34,259 nt of DNA from Candidimonas sp. (GTDB taxonomy: Bacteria; Pseudomonadota; Gammaproteobacteria; Burkholderiales; Burkholderiaceae_B). A program made the position numbers and the translations under genes. The stretch lies in NCBI GenBank assembly GCA_004298545.1, contig SCQX01000095.1:1-34259 (forward strand). Reading direction: 5' to 3'. How positions within the stretch are numbered: the first letter of the stretch is position 1; each line of letters opens with the position of its first letter. The notes beneath the pieces are model-generated. The model worked only from the letters and a program-made list of their open reading frames with translations. It did not search any database and was not told the DNA's origin. Shown piece by piece: positions 1 through 7,643 of this stretch.

Positions 1-1
1 G

Positions 2-1105
2 GACGGCATTCGGTCCCATCTTCTGACCAGGATCGATGGGCACCGATTTGATCACGTCCGTGCCGATTATTACGACTATCTCGCGGCGGTGGTGGGGGCT
101 ACCCAGGGACAGCGGACGATAAAAGAGATTTTCCGCGCGGACGCCCAGCGCTATGGCGCGGGCTCGGTGCGCGGCCGTTTGTCCCACCAGTGGCTTGTCG
201 CCTACGAGGCTTGTGGCGGCGATCTGTACGCAACGTGGCTGGGGAGCTTTCCAATGGCCGAACTCAACCTGGTCCGGGCCGCCCAGCGCCTCGGCAATGA
301 TTCCCTCGTGCGCACGCTGGCCGAACTGGCCGGCGCCTTGCGCCTGACTCGCCGGGCCGGTCGAATTCTGGTGTCCACGCTCTGGTCTGCAGCCGTGGCA
401 ATGGGCGTGTTGGCCGGCATGCTGGTGGCGATACCCGCGTTCACCACACCCGGCCTGAAACAAGCTTTCCAGGTTGTCACGCCCGAGTACTTCGGGCCGT
501 TGACCACCGCGCTCTTCCAGTTGTCCGACACAGTCCGCGACCGATGGCCCGTGGCGTTCGCGGCGCTTGTGGGCGGCGCCGCCGCCGTCTCGTGGTCGTT
601 GCCGAATTTATGCGGACCCGTGCGCCGCCGGCTGGAGAAATTCGGGTTGTGGCGAATCTATCGCCATGTTCACGCGCTGCAGTTTTTCTCCATGCTCGGC
701 ATCGTGCTTGGACGCGACGGCGCGGCCCCCACACGGCTGCGGACGGCGCTCTGGATGCAAAAGGCGGGCGCGTCGCGTTGGCGGCGTGAGCACATAGACG
801 CCATGCTCGCGCGCATCGACCTTGGCGAAGTTGGCGCCGCGACGTTCGATACCGGGGTGCTGGATCGCGACATTTACTGGTTCCTGTGTGACGCGGCGCT
901 GGCGCGCGGCCTGTCGGTTGGGCTTGCGCTGACCCGCGAGCGGCTGGAAACCCGGGTTCTGGGGGAAGTGGCCGCTCAGGCGCTACGGCTACGTTGGTGC
1001 CTCTTGTTGTTCGCGCTCGGCTGTCTGCTGGGATTGGGGCTTTGGCACTATGCCGTTGTCGACGAGTTGCGGCGTTCCCTCCTGATTTTCTATGCCAGCC
1101 AGTGA
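2..1105 (+). CDS. Type IV pilus / type II secretion F-domain inner-membrane protein (PilR/GspF-like), 5' partial
   Basis: This is probably the polytopic inner-membrane platform protein of a type IVb pilus, which couples the assembly ATPase to pilin polymerisation. The reading frame is open from the first full codon of the window. The first in-frame GTG at 89 lies inside what looks like continuous F-domain sequence, so the true start is probably upstream and this entry is a 3' fragment of about 367 codons. Three hydrophobic segments are visible: one following the GRILVSTLW stretch, one around WPVAFAALVGG, and one near the C-terminus at WCLLLFALGC. That is the usual T2SSF arrangement of membrane segments separated by cytoplasmic helical domains. 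The next two genes encode prepilins, matching the pilR-pilS-(T-U)-pilV order of IncI-type thin pili. The family call is firm; the name PilR is by analogy. Confidence 0.78.
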   Translation, partial: DGIRSHLLTRIDGHRFDHVRADYYDYLAAVVGATQGQRTIKEIFRADAQRYGAGSVRGRLSHQWLVAYEACGGDLYATWLGSFPMAELNLVRAAQRLGNDSLVRTLAELAGALRLTRRAGRILVSTLWSAAVAMGVLAGMLVAIPAFTTPGLKQAFQVVTPEYFGPLTTALFQLSDTVRDRWPVAFAALVGGAAAVSWSLPNLCGPVRRRLEKFGLWRIYRHVHALQFFSMLGIVLGRDGAAPTRLRTALWMQKAGASRWRREHIDAMLARIDLGEVGAATFDTGVLDRDIYWFLCDAALARGLSVGLALTRERLETRVLGEVAAQALRLRWCLLLFALGCLLGLGLWHYAVVDELRRSLLIFYASQ

Positions 1106-1143
1106 GCCAGTGGGCTGTCCGATCAGTTCAAACCCTCTTCTTC

Positions 1144-1149
1144 AAGGAG
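1144..1149 (+). promoter_or_regulatory. Ribosome binding site of the major prepilin gene
   Basis: AAGGAG lies 7 nt before the ATG at 1157. It is a near-perfect Shine-Dalgarno match, much stronger than those of most genes in the window, which fits a highly translated major pilin and fixes its start. Confidence 0.7.
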
Positions 1150-1156
1150 TCTGTCC

Positions 1157-1738
1157 ATGCCCATCATCGCTTCCAGCACGCGGCGCCCGCTTTTCCGTCA
1201 GCGGGGGTTTTCGTTGATCGAAGTGTCGATCGTCACCGCCATCATGATTCTGCTGGCCATCATCGGCATTCCCGCCATTGGCGGCTATGTCGTCGAAAAT
1301 AAGGTGCCGAAGGTTGGCGAAGAGCTCGCCCGCTTCATTCTTCAGGTGAAGGTCAACGCGTCGGGCGCTGCCGAAGAGGCCTATGCCGACATCGACACCG
1401 CGCATTTCGCCAATCTGGTACGCGATTCCGGTGTCTTTTCCGTGGCCGGGACGGGTTCCGCGGTGCGGGTGCTGCATGGCCTGGGCAGCGACGGCAGGGT
1501 CACGGTCGCGCCGCAGGGGGCGGGTGAGTCATTCGCCATCGAGCTGACGAACGTCAATCATGCGGCTTGCCCGGCGCTTGCCTCGGTCATGCAGCGCGTG
1601 GCCGACGTCATTACAGTGGCCGCGCAGGGGCAGTCGGCCGTAACGGTGAAGGACGCGACGACAGCCTACAGCGCGTTGGTCACGGAGTCTCATTGTGTAC
1701 AGGGCGACCGCAACACGTTTGCCTTCATCGCCGGCTGA
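1157..1738 (+). CDS. pilS: PilS-type type IVb major prepilin
   Basis: Predicted major structural subunit of a type IVb pilus, 193 residues. After a short basic leader (residues 1-16) comes the prepilin peptidase site RG|FSLIE, with cleavage between G17 and F18 and the conserved glutamate at position 5 of the mature protein (E22). Residues 18-42 form the hydrophobic N-terminal helix that packs in the membrane and in the fibre core. Two cysteines, C138 and C180, could form the C-terminal disulfide loop typical of pilins. The gene follows the platform protein by about 50 nt and ends directly before the PilV-like gene, so the three are likely cotranscribed. The prepilin class is certain; the symbol rests on similarity in style to the PilS family and on context. 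Confidence 0.82.
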   Translation: MPIIASSTRRPLFRQRGFSLIEVSIVTAIMILLAIIGIPAIGGYVVENKVPKVGEELARFILQVKVNASGAAEEAYADIDTAHFANLVRDSGVFSVAGTGSAVRVLHGLGSDGRVTVAPQGAGESFAIELTNVNHAACPALASVMQRVADVITVAAQGQSAVTVKDATTAYSALVTESHCVQGDRNTFAFIAG

Positions 1739-2776
1739 GTGGGCACTCGGGTGCGGCGGCAGCGCGGATTCGCATTGCTGGAACTGGCGGTGGCGGCCCT
1801 GATCGCGACGCTTCTGGTGGTGTGGGGCGCCGACTCGCTGGCGCGCCGTCTCGACGAGGCGCGCGCACAGGCACTGGCGGCGTGGATGCTCGCCGTTCGT
1901 GGTGGCGTACAGACGTTCCTGCAGCGGCATGCCGCGGTGTTGGCCAACGCTGGCGGCGTCGACGCGCTGGCAGCACAAGGGGTTGCGAACTGGCATCAGC
2001 CGCTGCTCTCCGAGCTCAAGACGGCCGGGTTCCTTTCGCCGGGGTTTCCGGAACGCGGCCCGGGCGGCATGCGGGTGGCGATCCGGCTGCTGCCCGGCCC
2101 GCAATGCCCGGGCGATGGCTGTGTCGTGCAGGCGTTGATACACGGGACCGCCGCGTTGCTCGACCGGCGCCTCGAACGTGTGGACGAACGGATGACCGCG
2201 CTCTGGCTGCTGGCGTCGGCCGGGCTGGGGGGAACCGTTGATCGCCGCGAACCGGCGGTCGTTCGGGGCGCCTCGTTTGGCTTCCCCAATCCGCCGGCGC
2301 CCGACATGCCTGCGCTGGCGGTCGGCACGCCGGCTGTCGCTGTCACGGCCGGCCAGGCGGGCGATGCACGTTTCCTGCGCGTTGGCGACGATCGGGATCC
2401 TGATTTTCAGGCAACCGCGTCGATCAGGGGGGACATCCGAACGGAGGGGTCGGTGGTGGCGCAGGAATATCTGGTGACGGGCGCCAGGCACACGGCTCGC
2501 TCGTCCTGTATTCAAGAGGGCGCGGTATCGCGTGAGGCATATCGCGGCCTTCTGGTGTGTCAGAATGGTGCCTGGCGCTCGGCGGGGGGGCGGGGCGGCG
2601 GCGGGTTTTCGACGAACAGCGTGCATGGCTGCGCGGCGTCCGGCGGCATGTCCACCGCGAACCCGGTAACGGGGTCATGCACCTGCCCGCCAGGCCATGC
2701 CATCGTCACGATTTCCGACAGCGGCGCGACCACGGCCGCCGATGGCAGAACACGCGGCTACCTGTGCGTGGAATAG
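1739..2776 (+). CDS. pilV: PilV-like minor prepilin with fixed C-terminus
   Basis: Predicted minor, tip-located pilin of 345 residues. The GTG start at 1739 follows the pilS stop with no gap; a second in-frame GTG at 1751 is possible. Prepilin site RG|FALLE puts cleavage between G10 and F11, with the mature position-5 glutamate at E15. A hydrophobic segment follows (about 11-33), then a long extracellular domain. The C-terminal third is glycine- and cysteine-rich ([26 protein letters not shown], final GYLCVE), resembling the exchangeable tails of shufflon-type PilV proteins. In IncI plasmids this tail is swapped by the Rci recombinase. Here there is a single tail, and alaS follows directly, with no inverted segments or recombinase in view. 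The PilV assignment comes from position and tail style; the pseudopilin/prepilin class is clear. Confidence 0.72.
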   Translation: MGTRVRRQRGFALLELAVAALIATLLVVWGADSLARRLDEARAQALAAWMLAVRGGVQTFLQRHAAVLANAGGVDALAAQGVANWHQPLLSELKTAGFLSPGFPERGPGGMRVAIRLLPGPQCPGDGCVVQALIHGTAALLDRRLERVDERMTALWLLASAGLGGTVDRREPAVVRGASFGFPNPPAPDMPALAVGTPAVAVTAGQAGDARFLRVGDDRDPDFQATASIRGDIRTEGSVVAQEYLVTGARHTARSSCIQEGAVSREAYRGLLVCQNGAWRSAGGRGGGGFSTNSVHGCAASGGMSTANPVTGSCTCPPGHAIVTISDSGATTAADGRTRGYLCVE

Positions 2777-2780
2777 AAAG

Positions 2781-2810
2781 CGTTTCGGCAACAGCCTCTA
2801 TAATCAAACG
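2781..2810 (+). promoter_or_regulatory. Putative alaS promoter (-10 TATAAT) inside an inverted repeat
   Basis: A perfect TATAAT hexamer lies at 2799-2804, 34 nt before the alaS ATG, in otherwise GC-rich DNA. No good -35 hexamer is visible at 16-18 bp. CGTTT at 2781-2785 and AAACG at 2806-2810 form an inverted repeat that flanks the -10 box. In E. coli AlaRS represses its own gene by binding a palindrome at the promoter, so this repeat could be an operator; that is inference only. Confidence 0.42.
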
Positions 2811-2838
2811 TTACCCACTCGAATTGCGCCTTTTCGTA

Positions 2839-5463
2839 ATGAAAACTTCCGAGATCCGCCAGAAGTTCCTCTCGTTTTTCGAATCCAGGGGGCACCAGGT
2901 CGTACCGTCGTCCTCTCTGGTGCCGGCTGACGACCCCACGCTGCTTTTCACGAACGCGGGCATGGTGCAGTTCAAGAACGTGTTCACCGGCAAAGACACG
3001 CGGCCGTACCGGCGTGCCACCACCGCGCAGCGGTGCGTGCGGGCGGGCGGGAAGCACAACGACCTGGAGAACGTCGGCTACACGGCGCGGCATCACACCT
3101 TCTTCGAGATGCTGGGCAACTTCAGTTTCGGCGACTACTTCAAGCACGATGCCATCAAGTATGCGTGGGAACTTCTGACGACGGTGTATGGGCTGCCCGC
3201 CGACAGGCTGTGGGTGACGGTGTATCAGGAAGATGATCAGGCGTATGACATCTGGGCCGACGAGATCGGCGTTCCGCGCGAGCGCATCGTGCGCATCGGC
3301 GACAACAAGGGCGCGCGTTACGCGTCGGACAATTTCTGGCAGATGGCCGATACCGGGCCGTGCGGACCCTGCTCTGAAATCTTTTATGATCACGGCCCGG
3401 AAATCTGGGGAGGGCCGCCCGGCTCCCCTGAAGAAGACGGTGATCGCTATATCGAGATCTGGAATCTCGTGTTCATGCAATTCGAGCGCGATGCCGCCGG
3501 CCACATGGCGAACCTGCCCAGGCCGTGCGTCGATACCGGCATGGGCCTCGAGCGCATCGCCGCGGTTCTGCAGCACGTGCACTCCAATTACGAGATCGAC
3601 CTCTTTCAGCGTCTGATTCACGCCGCTGCGCGCGAAACCGGCACGTCCGACCTGGCGAACAGTTCCCTGAAGGTCATCGCCGATCACATACGGGCGTGCA
3701 GCTTCCTTATCGTGGATGGCGTCATTCCCGACAATGAAGGGCGTGGCTATGTGTTGCGGCGTATCATCCGCCGTGCGCTGCGCCACGGCCACAAGCTAGG
3801 CCAGGCCAAGCCCTTTTTCTATCGCCTCGTTGGCGATCTGGTTGCCGAGATGGGCGCCGCTTATCCCGAACTGGCGCGCCATCGCGGGCGGGTCGAGCAA
3901 GTCCTGCGCCAGGAAGAGGAACGGTTCAGTGAAACCCTGGAAAATGGCTTGCGAATTCTGGAAGCCGCGCTGGCGGATGTGCGCAAGGGTGATGTTCTCG
4001 ATGGCGACACCTTGTTCACACTGTACGACACGTATGGCTTTCCGGTCGACTTGACCGCCGACATTTGCCGCGAGCGCGGCGTTGCGGTCGACCTCGACGG
4101 CTTCGACCACGCCATGGCGCATCAGCGTGATCAGGCGCGGGCGGCAGGCAAGTTCAAGGCCGTGGAGGGGATCGAATACCACGGCGCGGCCACTCGTTTC
4201 GAGGGCTACGACCATCTGCGCGGCACGGGAATCGTCACCGGGCTGTACGTCGGCGGTGTGGCGGTCGATGCGGTTCTGCCCGATCAGCGCGCGGTCGTGG
4301 TGCTCGATGCCACGCCGTTCTATGCAGAGTCCGGCGGCCAGGTCGGGGATACCGGCGAGTTGCGCGCGGGCGATACCCGTTTTTTCGTGTCCGATACGCG
4401 CAAGGTGCAAAGTCACGTGTTTGGCCACAGTGGTGTTTTGAAGCACGGCGCGCTGCGGGTGGGGGATTCGGTCGATGCGCAAGTCGACGGCGAACGCCGC
4501 CGGCGTACGATGCGCAATCACTCGGCCACCCATCTGCTGCACAAGGCGCTGCGCCAGGTTCTGGGCGAACATGTGCAGCAGCGCGGTTCGTTGGTGGATC
4601 CGGACAAGACCCGCTTCGACTTCGCGCACGACGCGCCAATTGCCGCCGACGACATCGCGCAGGTGGAGCGGCTCGTCAACGAGCAGGTTCTTGCCAATCA
4701 GGAAGTCGTCACGCGTGTCATGCCGTATGACGAGGCTGTCGGAAGTGGCGCAATGGCGCTTTTCGGCGAGAAATACGGCGATACCGTGCGGGTGCTCGAC
4801 ATCGGCTTCTCGCGCGAACTTTGCGGCGGCACCCATGTGGCACGCACCGGCGACATTGGTTTGTTCAAAATCGTGTCGGAAGGCGGCGTGGCGGCGGGTG
4901 TGCGGCGCATCGAAGCGGTGACGGGCGACAACGCGCTGGCCTGGGTGCAGCGGACCAGCGACACGCTGGTGCGCGCCGCCGACTGCCTGAAGACGCAGCC
5001 TGACGAACTCGTTGAACGCATCGCGCAACTGCAGGCGGAATTGAAGGTGGTCGAGCACGACCTCGATCGTGTCAAGACGCGCCTGGCCGTACATGCGGGC
5101 AACGAACTGGCCGATCGCGCCGCCATCGCGCTACGAGGGAGCTCCAAACTGCTGGTTGGAACTCTTCCCGAGGCAGATCCAAAAATCCTTCGCGGATTGG
5201 TCGATCAGCTCAAGAATCGTCTCAAATCGGCCGTCGTGCTGCTGAGCGCCGAGGCCGATGGCAAGATCAGCCTGGTGGCGGGCGTTACCTCCGATTTGTC
5301 TTCGCGCGTCAAGGCGGGCGATCTGGTCAGCATGGTTGCCGGGCAAATCGGCGGAAAGGGCGGCGGCAGACCCGATATGGCGATGGGCGGTGGGGTCGAC
5401 GTGGCGGCGTTGCCACACGCCGTGGCGGGCGTGGAAGCCTGGGTGCGCGAGCGCCTCGCCTGA
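2839..5463 (+). CDS. alaS: Alanine--tRNA ligase
   Basis: Charges tRNA-Ala with alanine in the cytoplasm and clears mischarged Ser/Gly-tRNA-Ala. The protein is 874 residues, the usual full length. The start at 2839 gives the family N-terminus [11 protein letters not shown]; the longer open frame upstream overlaps the pilin gene and lacks family sequence. The N-terminal class II catalytic core is clear ([26 protein letters not shown]). The editing domain carries the four zinc ligands: H561 and H565 in [12 protein letters not shown], and C662 and H666 in [16 protein letters not shown]-terminal coiled region precedes the glycine-rich C-Ala domain, which has [18 protein letters not shown] near its end. 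The gene sits alone between the pilus genes and a TusA-family gene. No strong Shine-Dalgarno is visible. Confidence 0.98.
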   Translation: MKTSEIRQKFLSFFESRGHQVVPSSSLVPADDPTLLFTNAGMVQFKNVFTGKDTRPYRRATTAQRCVRAGGKHNDLENVGYTARHHTFFEMLGNFSFGDYFKHDAIKYAWELLTTVYGLPADRLWVTVYQEDDQAYDIWADEIGVPRERIVRIGDNKGARYASDNFWQMADTGPCGPCSEIFYDHGPEIWGGPPGSPEEDGDRYIEIWNLVFMQFERDAAGHMANLPRPCVDTGMGLERIAAVLQHVHSNYEIDLFQRLIHAAARETGTSDLANSSLKVIADHIRACSFLIVDGVIPDNEGRGYVLRRIIRRALRHGHKLGQAKPFFYRLVGDLVAEMGAAYPELARHRGRVEQVLRQEEERFSETLENGLRILEAALADVRKGDVLDGDTLFTLYDTYGFPVDLTADICRERGVAVDLDGFDHAMAHQRDQARAAGKFKAVEGIEYHGAATRFEGYDHLRGTGIVTGLYVGGVAVDAVLPDQRAVVVLDATPFYAESGGQVGDTGELRAGDTRFFVSDTRKVQSHVFGHSGVLKHGALRVGDSVDAQVDGERRRRTMRNHSATHLLHKALRQVLGEHVQQRGSLVDPDKTRFDFAHDAPIAADDIAQVERLVNEQVLANQEVVTRVMPYDEAVGSGAMALFGEKYGDTVRVLDIGFSRELCGGTHVARTGDIGLFKIVSEGGVAAGVRRIEAVTGDNALAWVQRTSDTLVRAADCLKTQPDELVERIAQLQAELKVVEHDLDRVKTRLAVHAGNELADRAAIALRGSSKLLVGTLPEADPKILRGLVDQLKNRLKSAVVLLSAEADGKISLVAGVTSDLSSRVKAGDLVSMVAGQIGGKGGGRPDMAMGGGVDVAALPHAVAGVEAWVRERLA

Positions 5464-5527
5464 GATTCGGAGGCGGCTCGTGTTGTCGCGAGTCGCATTG
5501 CGCGCCAATTTTGTTGCGAGTGTCATC

Positions 5528-5797
5528 ATGGGGAATGAAACCACGGGCGCCGCGCCGATGCCTGATCCGCCGGTGCCCGACCTGGAGATCGATACGTCGG
5601 GGTTGCGGTGCCCCTTGCCTATTTTGCGCGCGAAAAAGGCATTGGCGCGACTCGGCAGCGGTGCCGTGCTCAAAGTGATTACCACCGATGCACACGCGGT
5701 CAGCGACTTTCAGGCCTTTTCCCGGCAAACCGGGAATGCGCTGCTGGCACAGGTTGACAGGGGAGGCAGCGTGGCGCACTACCTGTCGAGACGTTGA
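5528..5797 (+). CDS. TusA/SirA-family sulfur-carrier-like protein
   Basis: Small soluble protein of 89 residues, of the TusA/SirA/YeeD family, whose members relay persulfide sulfur, for example toward 2-thiouridine in tRNA. The family motif is LRCPLPILRAKKAL, with the predicted persulfide-carrying cysteine at C28 in the expected CPxP context. The C-terminal part has the usual beta-alpha-beta composition. The chosen ATG at 5528 gives a 20-residue proline-rich lead before the domain; M11 (ATG at 5558) is an alternative start closer to family length. It lies 64 nt after alaS and 107 nt before rpsP. The family is certain; whether this is the tRNA-thiolation TusA or a paralogue cannot be told from sequence. 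Confidence 0.85.
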   Translation: MGNETTGAAPMPDPPVPDLEIDTSGLRCPLPILRAKKALARLGSGAVLKVITTDAHAVSDFQAFSRQTGNALLAQVDRGGSVAHYLSRR

Positions 5798-5811
5798 CCA
5801 CTTTGTGCAGT

Positions 5812-5863
5812 CTGACAAGGTGCTGACCGTTCCGTCAGAGCACTGACTGTTCTATGCTAGAAT
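5812..5863 (+). promoter_or_regulatory. rpsP operon promoter with CTGAC repeat cluster
   Basis: An extended -10 element is present: TG at 5855-5856, then TAGAAT at 5858-5863, 42 nt before the rpsP start. Upstream, CTGAC occurs at 5812, 5823 and 5843, and its inverse GTCAG at 5834, with successive spacings of 11, 11 and 9 bp. The repeats cover the place where the -35 should be, and no good TTGACA match exists there. The promoter is likely; the repeats could be activator or repressor sites. Confidence 0.55.
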
Positions 5864-5904
5864 CTTTAGCTTTTTAGAACCCATCAATTACGGAAGGATT
5901 ACCT

Positions 5905-6159
5905 ATGGTGGTGATTCGCCTTGCGCGCGGGGGCTCGAAGAAGCACCCGTTCTACAGCCTCGTTGCCGCCGATTCACGTAATCGGCGCGACGGTCGCTTC
6001 ATCGAGCGCGTTGGTTTTTACAACCCGGTCGGCAAAGAGGGTGAGGAAAATCTGCGCATTTCTCTGGAACGCGTACAGTACTGGGCCGATAACGGCGCAC
6101 AGCTGTCGCCGGCGGTAACACGCCTGGTCAAGGTGTACGCGACGAAAGTTGCGGCTTGA
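5905..6159 (+). CDS. rpsP: 30S ribosomal protein bS16
   Basis: Small-subunit ribosomal protein, 84 residues, needed for assembly of the 30S body. The N-terminus [17 protein letters not shown] is the family signature. The start is fixed by a good Shine-Dalgarno (AAGGA at 5894-5898, 6 nt before the ATG). It is the first gene of the conserved rpsP-rimM-trmD operon, and its TGA overlaps the rimM ATG (TGATG at 6157-6161), implying coupled translation. Confidence 0.97.
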   Translation: MVVIRLARGGSKKHPFYSLVAADSRNRRDGRFIERVGFYNPVGKEGEENLRISLERVQYWADNGAQLSPAVTRLVKVYATKVAA

Positions 6160-6764
6160 TGGCGCGGCAGCCGCCCGACGATCTGGTCGAGCTAGGCTGC
6201 ATCACTACGCCGCATGGCGTGAAAGGCTGGGTCAGGGTTCGGTCCTATTCAGCGGCAGCTGTCGTTTTATGCGATGCCGCGTCGTGGTGGCTGAAGGCGC
6301 CAGCGCTTGCCATCGGGCAGGGTGAGTGGCCACGGTTGTCGGCAGTGAGAGTGCTGGCGTGTCGGCCGCATGGTGCGGGTTTCATTGCCAATCTCGACGG
6401 CGTGCGCGACCGATCGCGTGCCGAATCTTTGCGTGGTTTCCGCATCTGCGTGTCGCGCGCCGCATTTCCGGCGACAGGTGCCGACGAATATTACTGGGTT
6501 GATCTGATTGGTTGCGAACTGTGGGGTGTGCGCGACGGCTCACCCGTGCTCATTGGCAACGTGACCGAGGTCATCGACAACGGGGCGCACGCGTTGTTGC
6601 GTGTCGCGCGCTCGACGGGTCGGGATGCGGAAGAACACCGCTCGCCCACCAGGTCGACGACCGTTGACGTGCCCGACGCTCTGGTGCCATTCGTGGGGGC
6701 GCATGTTCAGCGCGTCGATCTCGCCGCCCGACGCATCGACAGCAACTGGCCGGTCGACTTCTGA
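6159..6764 (+). CDS. rimM: Ribosome maturation factor RimM
   Basis: Assembly factor that helps fold the 3' head domain of 16S rRNA during 30S maturation and binds uS19. The protein is 201 residues, slightly longer than the usual 170-190. The N-terminal RimM domain begins LGCITTPHGVKGWVRVRS; the C-terminal PRC-barrel begins near EYYWVDLIGCELW. The extra length is a charged insert in the barrel, around RSTGRDAEEHRSPTRS. The ATG at 6159 overlaps the rpsP stop; a TTG one codon earlier is also open. Its stop lies inside the first copy of a 30-bp tandem duplication that continues into the trmD start. Confidence 0.95.
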   Translation: MARQPPDDLVELGCITTPHGVKGWVRVRSYSAAAVVLCDAASWWLKAPALAIGQGEWPRLSAVRVLACRPHGAGFIANLDGVRDRSRAESLRGFRICVSRAAFPATGADEYYWVDLIGCELWGVRDGSPVLIGNVTEVIDNGAHALLRVARSTGRDAEEHRSPTRSTTVDVPDALVPFVGAHVQRVDLAARRIDSNWPVDF

Positions 6765-6820
6765 CCAACTGGCATCACCCTGCGTTTCCACTGAGCAACC
6801 GGCACCACCATGCGTTTCGA
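6761..6820 (+). repeat. 30-bp degenerate tandem duplication at the rimM/trmD junction
   Basis: Positions 6761-6790 and 6791-6820 are adjacent copies matching at 25 of 30 bases. Copy 1 contains the rimM stop codon (TGA 6762-6764); copy 2 contains the trmD start (ATG 6810-6812). At the position of the trmD ATG, copy 1 has CTG. A third partial match to CAACTGGC lies at 6743, inside rimM. Confidence 0.85.
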
Positions 6821-7604
6821 TATCGTTTCGCTGTTTCCCGAGTCGTTCGACATCGTACGATCGCTTGGCGTCACCGGCCGCGCTTACGCACGCCGGCTTT
6901 GGTCCCTTGCCGTATGGAATCCGCGCGACTACACCACCGACGTTCATCGCACGGTGGACGACCGCCCCTACGGCGGCGGGCCGGGAATGGTCATGATGGC
7001 CGAGCCGCTGGAGCATGCGGTGGGCGATGCACAGGCTGCGCGCCGCAGTGCCTTGGGCAACACGCGTGATGCTGCGGTTTTTCTCATGAGCCCGGCGGGG
7101 CGGCGCTTCGATCAGCGTTGCGCGGCGCGGCTGGTGGATGAGGGCGGTGCCATCCTGGTTTGCGGGCGTTACGAGGGTGTCGATCAGCGTTTTGTGGACC
7201 GCTGTGTCACCGAACCGTGGTCGCTGGGCGACTTCGTTTTATCGGGCGGTGAGATTCCGGCCATGGCCATCATCGACAGCGCGGTGCGCCTGCTTCCTGG
7301 CGTCTTGCACGATCCCGATTCGGCGCGGGAAGATTCATTCAACACGGCACTGTCGGGCCTGCTGGACAGTCCGCACTATACGCGTCCCGAACAATATCGC
7401 GGGCAGGGCGTTCCCTCCATACTGCTGTCGGGACACCATGCGAATATTGCCGTCTGGCGGCGCGAGCAGTCGCTGCGCCTGACGGCCGCGCAACGCCCCG
7501 ATCTGATTCGCCAGGCGCGTGAGCGCGGGCTGTTGTCGGCGGCGGACGAGGCATTTCTGCGTTCCCTGCCGGTCAACCACCCCCCTGGTACTGCAAATCG
7601 GTGA
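6810..7604 (+). CDS. trmD: tRNA (guanine-N1)-methyltransferase
   Basis: Methylates G37 next to the anticodon of a subset of tRNAs using S-adenosylmethionine, which prevents +1 frameshifting. The protein is 264 residues, within the family range. Family motifs are present in order: [13 protein letters not shown], the [11 protein letters not shown] loop, [24 protein letters not shown], and the trefoil-knot SAM site [19 protein letters not shown], followed by the C-terminal helical tRNA-binding domain ([20 protein letters not shown]). There is no visible Shine-Dalgarno. The gene is 45 nt from rimM, a gap created by the tandem duplication. The usual operon partner rplS does not follow. Confidence 0.97.
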   Translation: MRFDIVSLFPESFDIVRSLGVTGRAYARRLWSLAVWNPRDYTTDVHRTVDDRPYGGGPGMVMMAEPLEHAVGDAQAARRSALGNTRDAAVFLMSPAGRRFDQRCAARLVDEGGAILVCGRYEGVDQRFVDRCVTEPWSLGDFVLSGGEIPAMAIIDSAVRLLPGVLHDPDSAREDSFNTALSGLLDSPHYTRPEQYRGQGVPSILLSGHHANIAVWRREQSLRLTAAQRPDLIRQARERGLLSAADEAFLRSLPVNHPPGTANR

Positions 7605-7643
7605 GTCGAAGATACTCTCGAGCCGCAGACGTGCAGAGAGCCG

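Noticed and set aside
7615-7640. CTCTC...GAGAG inverted repeat between trmD and valS as a bidirectional terminator
   Set aside because: Only 5 bp of outer stem with a 16-nt interior and no T-run on either strand.
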